Shown one piece after another: positions 1-11,562 of a stretch of 64,000 bases of DNA. A program made the translations under genes and the position numbers. Where the stretch lies: NCBI GenBank assembly GCA_026129095.1, contig JAHCIT010000001.1:62001-126000 (forward strand), given 5' to 3'. The notes beneath the pieces are model-generated. The model did no database searches. It saw only the letters and a list, made by a program, of their open reading frames with translations, and was not told where the DNA came from. Source of the DNA: Deltaproteobacteria bacterium (lineage in GTDB: Bacteria; JAGRBM01; JAHCIT01). Numbering within the stretch: position 1 is the first letter of the stretch; each line of letters opens with the position of its first letter.

Positions 1-1267
1 AACCCGGTGAAGCGGGTGGTTCAGCCGGCGCAGGCGGCTCGACAGCCGCCGGTTCACTCGCCTCATCATCCGGTCCGGCTGGCTCCAGGCCGGCCGTCAC
101 CTTGAACCGGCGCAGCGACTTCATCACGCCGAAGCTCACGACCCCGCTCGCCGCGCCAAATCCCAGATGCACCAGCGCCAGGGGTGCAGCAATCGCATAG
201 AAGGCATCCGGCGCACCAATCGCCACGGCGATGACCACGATGGTGGTAAAACGTCCGAACGCTGCGAGAAATCCCAGCACGCCGTAGGCCAGCGCACCGT
301 TCACCTTGCGCGCCATGACCCGCGTCAGCGGAAGTAGCAGGTCAATGATGATGCCGGGGACAATATGCTTGAACACCTCGAAAATGCCGTACCGGCCGTC
401 TCCCATGAGAAAGCTGATGATGCCCATGCTGGCACCGACGAGCGTCGCGCCCCAGCGTGTATGGGTCAGTTCGGCTGCCAGCAGGTACATCGGGAGCAGG
501 AGCACCGTCTTGTGACCCGGAGCAAAGGGCAGGCCCGGCAGCACCTTCAGCCACTTGAGCGTGAGCATGGCCAGCGTCATGCCGGCGATGACACCGAGAT
601 CGGCCGAACGCTCCGCCGGGAGCCCCGGATGATGCGTACGCGTATAGTCGCGGGCCCGCTCCAGGTTCCGCAACATTCCGTCGGTCAGCACGCTGAGATC
701 GCCCTTCATGATCTCTTTCAGGATGACCGTCGCCTTCTTGTTGCGTCCCCGGCCTCCCCCGCCGCCCATGCCGCGGCCGCCGCCATCTTCGAGTTTCTTC
801 GCCTGTTCCGGCTCCAGCAGATGCAGGGTCGTGTCGAGCGCGAGCGCCAGCGAGTTCGGCAGGAAGATCCCCCTCAGGCCATCCACGAACTCGCCGGACC
901 TGAGTCCCCGGCGGACCAGCATGCTGGTAAAGATGGCAATGTATATCCGCAGGCACATGAGCAGGCCGTCATGCAGGCCCGCTTCGGACAGTTCCAGTGT
1001 CCATCTGGTGACAGGGACAGTGAGCGAATACCAGTCTCCGTCTCCCCCTTCTTCCGGGAAAAAGACGAACATCAGCACGATGACCGAGAAGAAGAAGAAC
1101 AGCCTCGAAAAGAGCCGGACGATCTCGCCAGGCGGGTTGCGCGTTGCGCCCCAGAGCACGAACTGGAAACCCAGAACGGCGATCACCCAGCGCAGGTCAT
1201 GGAGGAAGAAGACGCCGACGGCGACCCCGATCAGGTAGAGGACGCGTGCGGTTGGCGGAATTCGCAT
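1..1267 (-). CDS. ECF-transporter-like membrane protein (EcfT/CbiQ-like with S-component-like C-terminus), 3' end outside window
   Basis: The reading frame opens with ATG at 1267 and has no stop before the window edge, so at least 422 residues are encoded and the C-terminus is missing. The N-terminal half has hydrophobic segments near residues 8-40, 53-68 and 95-115 followed by an amphipathic stretch, the layout of the EcfT/CbiQ transmembrane component of energy-coupling-factor vitamin or metal importers. A glycine/arginine-rich linker sits near residues 160-178. The second half has a further set of hydrophobic helices with a glycine-rich G-D-G-R-Y-G-I-F segment, resembling ECF substrate-binding (S) components of the YkoE type. 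The tail becomes Pro/Ala/Glu-rich and is probably disordered. It is the last visible gene of a minus-strand run behind the GMC oxidoreductase. The family call rests on pattern only; no ATPase subunit is visible, and the substrate is unknown. Confidence 0.5.
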   Translation of the reverse strand, partial: MRIPPTARVLYLIGVAVGVFFLHDLRWVIAVLGFQFVLWGATRNPPGEIVRLFSRLFFFFSVIVLMFVFFPEEGGDGDWYSLTVPVTRWTLELSEAGLHDGLLMCLRIYIAIFTSMLVRRGLRSGEFVDGLRGIFLPNSLALALDTTLHLLEPEQAKKLEDGGGRGMGGGGGRGRNKKATVILKEIMKGDLSVLTDGMLRNLERARDYTRTHHPGLPAERSADLGVIAGMTLAMLTLKWLKVLPGLPFAPGHKTVLLLPMYLLAAELTHTRWGATLVGASMGIISFLMGDGRYGIFEVFKHIVPGIIIDLLLPLTRVMARKVNGALAYGVLGFLAAFGRFTTIVVIAVAIGAPDAFYAIAAPLALVHLGFGAASGVVSFGVMKSLRRFKVTAGLEPAGPDDEASEPAAVEPPAPAEPPASPG

Positions 1268-1274
1268 AAATGGG

Positions 1275-1327
1275 GCTCCGGGCCGATGCCTGCCGGATTT
1301 CATGAACCCGGCAGCAGGGCCCGGAGC
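1275..1327 (-). promoter_or_regulatory. Two-tier hairpin overlapping the ribosome binding site of the ECF-like gene
   Basis: In the 101-bp gap, a perfect 10-bp inverted repeat (arms 1275-1284 and 1318-1327) encloses a second 6-bp stem (1291-1296 with 1308-1313). On the minus-strand transcript the 3' arm contains the GGAG that lies 8 nt before the ATG at 1267, so the folded form would hide the ribosome binding site. There is no T-run after the hairpin, so it is not a standard terminator. Confidence 0.5.
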
Positions 1328-1368
1328 ACCCTAGCCGGTCACATGACCGGCGGCGAGGAAATGCCTTT

Positions 1369-1905
1369 TTATGCCCGGACCAGCTTCCAGCTCCGGAGGA
1401 ACGGAACGATGGTCTTCAGGTCGAAGTAGAGGATCCCGCTGCCCACGGTCTTGCCCGAACCCTTTTCGGTGATGTCCGTATACAGCGTCGTCATCCCCTT
1501 CTGGAAGTTGAGCCAGTTGCGGTGTTTCTCGCCGTGCAGGTGGTACGCCTTGCCGTCCGGGCCCGTGAAGTCGAGGTCATAGATCATCATGCCGCGGCTC
1601 CGGACGAGATTCATCTCGATCGCGCCGCTGGCGGGCAGGTCGCCCGGGATCCCCTCGATCCGGAGAGATCCTTCGAGTTGCGCGGTCCGGAACACGCCCT
1701 TGCCAGACGACTTCCGCAGGAAAGCGGCCAGATCCGGGGCGTGGGCACGCAGGTCGAACTCCACACGGGCGCTCCGTCCAGCGATGGGACCATCCGTGAA
1801 GGTGCAGTCGCCCGCCATGATCTCGTGAAACTCGAACCCACGGCCGGCCAGCAGGCCGCCCGGGGCTGAAACGGGGGAGTGGTGGGCTGTCGTTGCGGTT
1901 GCCAT
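1369..1905 (-). CDS. Small GMC-oxidoreductase-associated protein
   Basis: This 178-residue protein has no signal peptide or membrane helix. It is built of short beta-strand-like segments (F-T-G-P-D-G-K-A-Y-H-L-H-G, then T-T-L-Y-T-D-I), which recalls the accessory domain attached to cholesterol-oxidase-like GMC proteins in actinobacteria, where a similar D-G-x-x-Y-x-x-x-G plus D-T-T-T-L-F pattern occurs. Here it is a separate gene 48 bp downstream of the GMC oxidoreductase, so it probably acts with that enzyme, perhaps in binding a sterol- or lipid-like substrate. The link to that domain is from memory of the family and not a search result; the position behind the oxidoreductase is seen directly. 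Confidence 0.55.
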   Translation of the reverse strand: MATATTAHHSPVSAPGGLLAGRGFEFHEIMAGDCTFTDGPIAGRSARVEFDLRAHAPDLAAFLRKSSGKGVFRTAQLEGSLRIEGIPGDLPASGAIEMNLVRSRGMMIYDLDFTGPDGKAYHLHGEKHRNWLNFQKGMTTLYTDITEKGSGKTVGSGILYFDLKTIVPFLRSWKLVRA

Positions 1906-1953
1906 ATGGTTTCTCCTTGCAGCTGAACCGGGGTTCGCTGTGCGTGTTATGTG

Positions 1954-3945
1954 TCAGGCAGCCTCGCGGCCGCTCAGGGTTTCCATGCTCCGGATGCGCT
2001 CGTCGATGAACTCGCTGGCCCGTTCGGACATGGCCATGATGGTGAGCTGCGGATTCACGCCGAGTGAACTGGGAACGCTCGATCCGTCACAGACAAAGAG
2101 GTTCCGGACATCGTGCGTCTCGTGGGTCGGCCTTACCACGGACGTGCGCGGGTCGTTGCCCATCAGGCAGGTGCCGAGCGGATGATAGGCGGAAATGTCA
2201 AAGTGGTGGGGAGCCAACCGCGACGGGCCTTCCTCCTCCAGCCGCCGGATCCGGTCCTCGGTGGAAAGGTCATCATAGATCTGGAGGCCGGGATATACGC
2301 CCTTCGCCCCGGCCGCGAGATAAACGCGGGCGAGAATAGCCTGCGCACGGATCATCTTCCGCTTGTCTTCCTCGTTCAGCCAGTAGGTAATGAGCGGCAT
2401 GCCGCCAGGCCCCAAACGCACCTGCCCGCGGGACTCGTCCTCGACCATGAAGCCGAAGCAGGCAAGCCTGTCGTAGTTGTCGATGAGATTCGTCCACTTG
2501 CGGCCCACGAAACTGACCGCCGCGCCGCCCAGATCGAGCGGCGTGAACGCCCCCTCGAACCGGATGCCCTCGTCCTCGAACTCCTCGATGGCGTAGCCCT
2601 GCGGGATGCCATTCCAGCCCTGGATGGGCTCATCGAACAGTGCCCAGCTCTGGCTGGCCGGGTGTATCGAGAGGTTCTTGCCGACCATGCCGGAACTGTT
2701 GGCGAGCTTGTTCCTGAGCAGCAGGGCTGGCGTATACAGGGTTCCGCAGGAGAGCACGACCGTCCGGGCGCGCACGGTCAGCTTCAGCTTGCGGCCGTCG
2801 GGCGAGGTTCCACGAGCCACTACACCCACGGCCCGGCCGTTCCTGACCAGAATCTCCGTCACCTTCGCGCCGGTGTAGACTACTGCCCCCGCCTTCAGTG
2901 CCTCGGGCACGTAGGAAACATTCGTCGAACGCTTGGCGTCGGTGGGGCAGCCGAAACAGCACAGCCCCTGTCCGTCGCATTCGGGTGCGTTGCGCCGGAG
3001 CGGCTGGTGCCGGTACCCGAGGGCATCGCATCCGCGGGCGATCACCCGTGCGCAGCCGCCCAGGTATTTCCAGTCGGCCGGGGCGACGCCGATCATCTTT
3101 TCAACCCGGTCGTAGTAAGGCGACATCGTGTTGGGCGTGAACTCGGTGAGACCGAACTGGCCGCGCCACTTGGCAAGGATGCGCTCTGGAACCCGGTAAC
3201 ATGTGCCAGAGTTGATGGTGGTGCTGCCCCCGACGGTCATGCCGACCGGTATGGGAATCACCATGTTGCCCACCGATACCGTCGCTCCCTGGAGGCGGTA
3301 CATCTTGCGCTGCATGTCGACGGCGTGGCCGTTGAAATCCATGCGCGTGTAGTGCTGGCCCTCCTCAAGCATCAGGACGGCGTGGCCCTTCGCCGCCAGT
3401 GCGCTCGCCACGGGAGCGCCGCCCGCCCCCGTACCGACGACGACGCAGTCAACCTCGATCTCCTCGTGTTCCTTTTCCTGCGAACCCAGCGGCACGATCT
3501 GGCTGTCCCACCGGTTTTTCTCCGCATGGGTGGGGAGTTCGACCCCGAACTTGCAGCCGACCGATTCGTGAATCTTCCGGTCATTGAGATAGGCCAGCTT
3601 CATCGGAGCCATCAGGCCGCGAAGCGCCCAGAAGGTCGTGCCGTTGGAGTAGAGTTTTTCCAGAATCTCCCCGCGCTCCTCGCGGGAGGGAATACGGGAG
3701 AAGGTAATGCCCTTTTCGGCGACCGGGGCCATCTCGATCATCCAGAGCAGGCTCCGGTAGAATCCCTTGCCGACCGTGCCCAGACGGCTGATGAAGTTCT
3801 CGATCTTGTCGGCGACGATCTCGTCCGGGGGCGGGAGCACCCGGCCCGGCGGAAAGGCGGCATCAGCCACCTGCATGAGAACCCGGCGCTCGGTCGCCGA
3901 AAGGAACCGGCTACGCCTTTTGCTGCCTGTCTGGGTTTCCGCCAT
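1954..3945 (-). CDS. GMC-family flavin oxidoreductase, long-chain alcohol oxidase (FAO)-like
   Basis: An FAD-dependent alcohol oxidase or dehydrogenase of about 663 residues. Residues 1-150 resemble the gluconate-dehydrogenase-subunit-3-like region found in front of FAO enzymes. An FAD dinucleotide fold follows near residue 165 (V-V-G-T-G-A-G-G-A-P-V-A-S-A-L). A cysteine-rich C-D-G-Q-G-L-C-C-F-G-C patch near the middle is typical of long-chain alcohol and cholesterol-type GMC enzymes. The C-terminus has the catalytic His/Asn signature (H-P-L-G-T-C and V-N-P-Q-L-T-I). The ATG at 3945 is preferred because GAGGTGA lies 5 nt upstream; a GTG at 4002 would add 19 residues and has no good ribosome binding site. 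It is the first gene of a run with the small partner and the ECF-like protein. The natural substrate cannot be read from the sequence; a long-chain alcohol or steroid is likely. Confidence 0.85.
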   Translation of the reverse strand: MAETQTGSKRRSRFLSATERRVLMQVADAAFPPGRVLPPPDEIVADKIENFISRLGTVGKGFYRSLLWMIEMAPVAEKGITFSRIPSREERGEILEKLYSNGTTFWALRGLMAPMKLAYLNDRKIHESVGCKFGVELPTHAEKNRWDSQIVPLGSQEKEHEEIEVDCVVVGTGAGGAPVASALAAKGHAVLMLEEGQHYTRMDFNGHAVDMQRKMYRLQGATVSVGNMVIPIPVGMTVGGSTTINSGTCYRVPERILAKWRGQFGLTEFTPNTMSPYYDRVEKMIGVAPADWKYLGGCARVIARGCDALGYRHQPLRRNAPECDGQGLCCFGCPTDAKRSTNVSYVPEALKAGAVVYTGAKVTEILVRNGRAVGVVARGTSPDGRKLKLTVRARTVVLSCGTLYTPALLLRNKLANSSGMVGKNLSIHPASQSWALFDEPIQGWNGIPQGYAIEEFEDEGIRFEGAFTPLDLGGAAVSFVGRKWTNLIDNYDRLACFGFMVEDESRGQVRLGPGGMPLITYWLNEEDKRKMIRAQAILARVYLAAGAKGVYPGLQIYDDLSTEDRIRRLEEEGPSRLAPHHFDISAYHPLGTCLMGNDPRTSVVRPTHETHDVRNLFVCDGSSVPSSLGVNPQLTIMAMSERASEFIDERIRSMETLSGREAA

Positions 3946-4041
3946 GCCCGTCACCTCACCTGAGCCCACCCGTGTCGAGGCGTGGTGAGCCGTGGCCGCC
4001 ACGGAATGCGCCGCGTCATGGCGCCCGCCCGGCCCTTAAAT

Positions 4042-4057
4042 TAGACACCATCGTCTA
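4042..4057. promoter_or_regulatory. Palindromic operator candidate TAGAC-N6-GTCTA
   Basis: Perfect 5-bp arms (4042-4046 and 4053-4057) separated by 6 bp lie in the AT-richer part of the divergent region between the GMC oxidoreductase (start 3945) and the metallo-hydrolase (start 4161). The arms match the outer ends of the longer palindrome at 6109-6128. Binding by a TetR-type repressor is an inference. Confidence 0.5.
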
Positions 4058-4160
4058 GTTTGAAGCAAGTGAAAAATAGCCCTTGAAGACACCATTTTAT
4101 GAACCCCATTCAAGGGCTTCCCCGCTACCGGCCCGCCAGATACCGGTCATACTGCCCGCC

Positions 4161-5219
4161 GTGAGCCACTACCTGCGTCCGGCCATCCCGGCACTCCTGG
4201 CATCCTTCATCATTGCTTCGGCCGCCTGCGCGGCCCCGCCCTACCCCCTATCCGACCACTACGACGGCAAGCGGTTCTTCAACCCCGAAACGGTACAGAA
4301 GCATACGTTCTGGACGTTTCTCAGGTGGCAGTTCACCCGGGAGCGCGCCCCCTGGCCCGCGTCCCTGCCGCCCGCGCCAAAGCCAGACCTTCGGCCCGTC
4401 GCCCCCGGCGAGGTGCAGATCACCTGGATCGGCCACTCGACCTGTCTCATCCGTTTCCACGGCTGGACCGTGATCGCCGATCCCGTTTTTTCGGAGCGGG
4501 CGAGCCCCGTCTCGTGGGCAGGCCCCAGGCGCGTGTGGCCGCCGGCCCTGGCCGCAGACGAACTACCGCCTGTCGATACAGTCATCGTCAGCCACAACCA
4601 CTACGAGCATCTGGATCTTCCCTCGCTCCGCGAGCTTCACGCGCTCTATGGGCCGGAGTTCATCGTTCCGCTGGCCAACAAGACTCTCCTTGCAGGCGAG
4701 GGGATCACCCGCGTCACCGAACTGGACTGGTGGCAGCAGATGGAAAATCCAGGTGGATCATCCGGGGCCACGAAACGGGTCACGCTCACCCCGGCGCGCC
4801 ACTGGTCGGCGCGGGGACTGTTCGACCGCTACGAGATGCTCTGGGGGAGTTTCATGCTCGAACACGACGGTATCCGCGTCTACTTCGCGGGCGACACGGG
4901 CTATGGCCGCCACTTCAGCGAGATCCGCGACAGGCTCGGCGCGCCGGACGTGAGCCTCATCCCGATCGGAACCTACGAGCCCCGGTGGTTCATGCGGGAT
5001 CACCACACCAATCCGGACGACGCCGTGCGCGCCCATCTCGATCTCGGATCCCGCCTCAGCATGGGGATCCATTTCGGGACGTTCCAGCTTTCCGACGAGG
5101 CCATTGACGAGCCGCCCCGTGCGCTGGCCGCCGCCCTCGCCGAACGGTCCTTAAGCCCCGCCGAGTTCATCGCCCCGGAGCCCGGCCAGACGATCGTGTG
5201 GAAGCGGTACGGGGAGTAG
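4161..5219 (+). CDS. Metallo-beta-lactamase-fold hydrolase, NAPE-PLD/UlaG-like, exported
   Basis: A metallo-hydrolase of 352 residues that would act outside the cytoplasm. A hydrophobic N-terminal segment ending in an A-x-A-type site gives a likely signal peptide of about 25 residues when translation starts at GTG 4161. The frame is open back to a TTG at 4083, but that start buries the signal peptide. The metal-binding motif is S-H145-N-H147-Y-E149-H150-L-D152, followed by G-D-T-G-Y and a late G-I-H-F-G. This arrangement is that of bacterial N-acyl-phosphatidylethanolamine phospholipase D-like proteins. The usual Asp in H-x-H-x-D-H is Glu149 here. It is transcribed divergently from the GMC gene and ends 3 bp from the convergent TetR gene. 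The substrate may be a phospholipid or a phosphoester. Confidence 0.8.
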   Translation: MSHYLRPAIPALLASFIIASAACAAPPYPLSDHYDGKRFFNPETVQKHTFWTFLRWQFTRERAPWPASLPPAPKPDLRPVAPGEVQITWIGHSTCLIRFHGWTVIADPVFSERASPVSWAGPRRVWPPALAADELPPVDTVIVSHNHYEHLDLPSLRELHALYGPEFIVPLANKTLLAGEGITRVTELDWWQQMENPGGSSGATKRVTLTPARHWSARGLFDRYEMLWGSFMLEHDGIRVYFAGDTGYGRHFSEIRDRLGAPDVSLIPIGTYEPRWFMRDHHTNPDDAVRAHLDLGSRLSMGIHFGTFQLSDEAIDEPPRALAAALAERSLSPAEFIAPEPGQTIVWKRYGE

Positions 5220-5222
5220 GGG

Positions 5223-5897
5223 TTACCTCACCAGCAGTCCTTCGAGGCTGAAGCGGAGCAGTTCGCTGACGAGGGCGGGGACGGGCGGCCGCCTTTCGGG
5301 CGGCTGGATGCCCACCTGGAAGACCACCTGCCGGACGCCGCCCATGATGAACTGGGCGGTGATCTCCGGGTCGTGCCTGCGTAGGACGCCCAGCGACATC
5401 CCGCTGCCGAGGGCGCGGACGATCAGCCCGCTCACCGCGCCGTAGAACTCCATGAGCTTGCGGTCGAAGTCGGCGTCTATTCCCATGCCGGTGCGGGTCA
5501 GGATCTGGCTCGTGTGCGGGTCGCCGAGAAGCACCGAGAAAACATTTTGCAGGTTTTCGTTCAGCTGCTCCATGAAGGGCGGCGCGCCGGGGCCGGTCTC
5601 GATCCGCCTCATGCAGCCCTTGAGGTCAACGAACAGGGCGTCGAGGATCTCGTCGAAGATCGCCCGCTTGCTTTCGAAATACAGATAAAAGGTGCCGCGG
5701 GCGATACCGGCCGCCTCGATCACATCGCTCACGCTCGCGGCATGGTAGCCCTTCTCGCCAAAGAGCCGCCGGGCGGCGGCCAGCACCTGCTGGCGGCGCC
5801 CCTCGCGGAGCTGGCGCCCGCGCTCAATCCGGCCGTCCACTGCTTTGCCTCCGTTTCCCCCGGTGTTTTTCGGCCCGGTAAGGGCAGCAAAAACCAT
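5223..5897 (-). CDS. TetR/AcrR-family transcriptional regulator
   Basis: A 224-residue repressor-type protein. The N-terminal DNA-binding domain lies at about residues 33-80 and shows the typical order A-A-R-R-L-F-G-E-K-G-Y, S-V-S-D-V-I-E-A-A-G-I-A-R-G-T-F-Y-L-Y-F and S-K-R-A-I-F. The C-terminal helical part would bind a ligand, often a fatty acyl-CoA or another hydrophobic compound in this family. It is divergent from the activase operon, with the 20-bp palindrome at 6109-6128 in between, and has a similar half-site pair in front of the GMC gene. Autoregulation and control of both neighbours is an inference from this layout. The start at 5897 is the farthest ATG; the first 25-30 residues are poor in structure and a later start is possible. 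Confidence 0.88.
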   Translation of the reverse strand: MVFAALTGPKNTGGNGGKAVDGRIERGRQLREGRRQQVLAAARRLFGEKGYHAASVSDVIEAAGIARGTFYLYFESKRAIFDEILDALFVDLKGCMRRIETGPGAPPFMEQLNENLQNVFSVLLGDPHTSQILTRTGMGIDADFDRKLMEFYGAVSGLIVRALGSGMSLGVLRRHDPEITAQFIMGGVRQVVFQVGIQPPERRPPVPALVSELLRFSLEGLLVR

Positions 5898-6070
5898 GAC
5901 CCGAGCCCGGCCCTATCCATCTGTTATTGCTTGCAATTCCGCTCAAACGCCGTCTCTTTCCAAACATTAGCGATTTTTTCGTTGACACCCCCGGAGGATA
6001 TTCCCTAAAACTGTTCCCCTGTAACCTTAACGCGAGGGAAACCGACCACAGCCTGTTGACCCTGTTGCGA

Positions 6071-6128
6071 GGTGGAAAGTCCACCGAGGCGTTTCTTGGG
6101 CCCAAAACTAGACTGACGTGTCAGTCTA
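6071..6128. promoter_or_regulatory. Operator palindrome and leader hairpin before the activase operon
   Basis: TAGACTGAC (6109-6117) and its exact reverse complement GTCAGTCTA (6120-6128) form a 20-bp palindrome with a 2-bp centre, 29 bp before the ATG at 6158. This is the usual form of a TetR-family operator. A 6-bp hairpin GGTGGA/TCCACC lies at 6071-6085 and a TTGGGCCCAA palindrome at 6096-6105. The rest of the 260-bp gap to the TetR gene contains TTGACA at 5982-5987, a possible -35 element, but no convincing -10 at the right distance. Confidence 0.65.
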
Positions 6129-6157
6129 TCTTAGGTCCACCGGGAAGGGAAGCTCAA

Positions 6158-9775
<3,618 letters not shown>

Positions 9776-9839
9776 GCAAAGCCGGGTATTACATAGAAGA
9801 CACCAGACAGAAACAGGAATACACCAAGGGGATCACGAC

Positions 9840-11501
9840 ATGCAGACCACCAGCCACACCGGAGAGAAGCTCAACACGGCCACGGGACTCGATATCGACT
9901 CCGAACTGGCCCGTTTCGAGGCGGAAGAGCGCAAGCGCCTCGGCATCGAGGACACGCGCCAGCAGTGGCACGATGCCAATCCCAACCAGTTCACCCGCGC
10001 CCAGCGCGACAACACGACGATCCTCGTCTCGGGCCTGACGCACGCCCATGACGTGTTCGTGCGGTCGGCGCTGGCCTCCTGCGGCTACAAGGTGAAGGTT
10101 CTGGACTGCCCGGACAACGACGCGCTCCGCTATGGCAAGGAGTTCGGAAACCGGGGCCAGTGCAACCCCACCTACTTCACCGTCGGTAACCTGGTGAAGC
10201 ACCTTGCGGAGCTGCGCGACGAGAAGGGCATGTCCAAGGAAGAGATCGTGGACAACTACCTGTTCCTGACAGCCGGGGCCTGCGGCCCCTGCCGGTTCGG
10301 CATGTATGTCACCGAATACCGGAAAGCCCTCCGCGACTCCGGCTTCGAGGGCTTCCGCGTGCTGCTCGTTTCGCAAGGCGGCGAGGTCCAGTCGGCCTCC
10401 GGCCGCGGGCTCGAGTTCACCAAGTTCGATGTCAGCTGGATGTTCCGCGCGATCATCCTGGGCGATGTCCTGAACGCCCTCATGTACCGCATCCGGCCCT
10501 ACGAAGTGGAAGCCGGGGCCACCGACCGGGCGCTGGAAGAATGCCGCCAGGCGATCTGCACGGCGCTCGAAAAGCGCACGTCGCTGCTCGTGGCCGTCTA
10601 CAAATGCCGCAAAATCCTCTCGAAGGTGAAGGTGGACCGCACCCTCGTCCGTCCCAAGGTCGCCATCATCGGCGAGTTCTGGGCGATGACGACCGAGGGT
10701 GACGGCAACTACAAGCTGCAGCGGTTCCTTGAATCCGAAGGCGCCGAGGTGGATATCCAGCTCGTCACGGCATGGCTCATGTACCTCCTCTGGGAGCGGC
10801 GCTGGGACATCGACCGCCGGACCGAGCAGCGCGGCGAGGACGCCGTCTACCGCGGGCTCCAGAACGTGAAGGTCCGCACCCGGCGCTACACCCTGCTGTT
10901 CGCCGAATACGCCGTGCGCGGCATCTTCTACCTCTATGCCTGGATCATGGGCCTCAAGGGCTACAAGCTGCCCGACATGCAGAAGGTCTATGAAGCTGCC
11001 GAGAAGCACTACAACTGCCATGTCCGGGGCGGCGAAGGCTTCATGGAGGTGGGCAAGCTCGTGCACAACGTCGTTCACAACAAGGTGAACATGACCCTGA
11101 GCGTGAAGCCGTTCGGTTGCATGCCCTCCAGCGGCGTTTCCGATGGCGTGCAGTCGATCGTGACGGAGCTGTACCCGCAGGCGATCTTCCTGCCGATCGA
11201 GACGAGCGGGGACGCCGCCGTGAACGTCTACAGCCGCGTCCAGATGCAACTGTTCAAGGCCCGGCAGGTGGCCCAGCGCGAGGTGTCGCAGGCGCTTGCC
11301 GAGTGCGGCCTCACCCGCGAGGAGCTCAACGCCTTCATTGCGAAAAATCCCGAATATGCCCACCCGCTGCACCGGAGCCCCCATGCAGCAGGCTGCACCA
11401 CGGCCGATCTCATCTACGAGATCGCTGCCAGGATGGGCAGGAAGCGCCGGGAGCTTCCTCCGGTCCAGTCGGCGGAAAACCAGGCGGCAGCGGCGGCCTG
11501 A
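9840..11501 (+). CDS. 2-hydroxyacyl-CoA dehydratase-like (HgdB/BcrBC family) partner protein
   Basis: A 553-residue protein of the 2-hydroxyglutaryl-CoA dehydratase D-component type. Conserved cysteine contexts are visible (Q-C-N-P-T-Y, A-G-A-C-G-P-C-R-F-G-M, F-G-C-M-P-S-S-G), which are likely iron-sulfur cluster ligands. It follows the activase on the same strand and is surely part of the same transcription unit, which ends in a strong terminator at 11517-11553. In the known systems the activator gives an electron to such a protein, which then dehydrates a 2-hydroxyacyl-CoA or reduces a related substrate. Only one dehydratase-like subunit is encoded here; the other half may be supplied by the C-terminal part of the activase. 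The reaction cannot be named from the sequence. Confidence 0.82.
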   Translation: MQTTSHTGEKLNTATGLDIDSELARFEAEERKRLGIEDTRQQWHDANPNQFTRAQRDNTTILVSGLTHAHDVFVRSALASCGYKVKVLDCPDNDALRYGKEFGNRGQCNPTYFTVGNLVKHLAELRDEKGMSKEEIVDNYLFLTAGACGPCRFGMYVTEYRKALRDSGFEGFRVLLVSQGGEVQSASGRGLEFTKFDVSWMFRAIILGDVLNALMYRIRPYEVEAGATDRALEECRQAICTALEKRTSLLVAVYKCRKILSKVKVDRTLVRPKVAIIGEFWAMTTEGDGNYKLQRFLESEGAEVDIQLVTAWLMYLLWERRWDIDRRTEQRGEDAVYRGLQNVKVRTRRYTLLFAEYAVRGIFYLYAWIMGLKGYKLPDMQKVYEAAEKHYNCHVRGGEGFMEVGKLVHNVVHNKVNMTLSVKPFGCMPSSGVSDGVQSIVTELYPQAIFLPIETSGDAAVNVYSRVQMQLFKARQVAQREVSQALAECGLTREELNAFIAKNPEYAHPLHRSPHAAGCTTADLIYEIAARMGRKRRELPPVQSAENQAAAAA

Positions 11502-11516
11502 CGGCTCCGGTCACGG

Positions 11517-11553
11517 AAAAGCCCCTCTCCACGGTCCGTGGAGCGGGGCTTTC
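11517..11553. terminator. Bidirectional rho-independent terminator
   Basis: AAAAGCCCC (11517-11525) pairs with GGGGCTTT (11545-11552) around an inner 8-bp stem CTCCACGG/CCGTGGAG. It lies between the convergent dehydratase-like gene (stop 11501) and the epimerase gene (stop 11563), with A/T flanks suitable for both strands. Confidence 0.85.
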
Positions 11554-11562
11554 CCTTTTCAG

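Noticed and set aside
2113-3963. A plus-strand frame of 616 codons opposite the GMC gene
   Set aside because: The GMC motifs on the minus strand are decisive; the opposite reading is a codon shadow.
5927-6157. N-terminal extension of the activase by 77 residues
   Set aside because: It would include the promoter and operator region and shows no protein-like pattern. The ATG at 6158 has a strong ribosome binding site.
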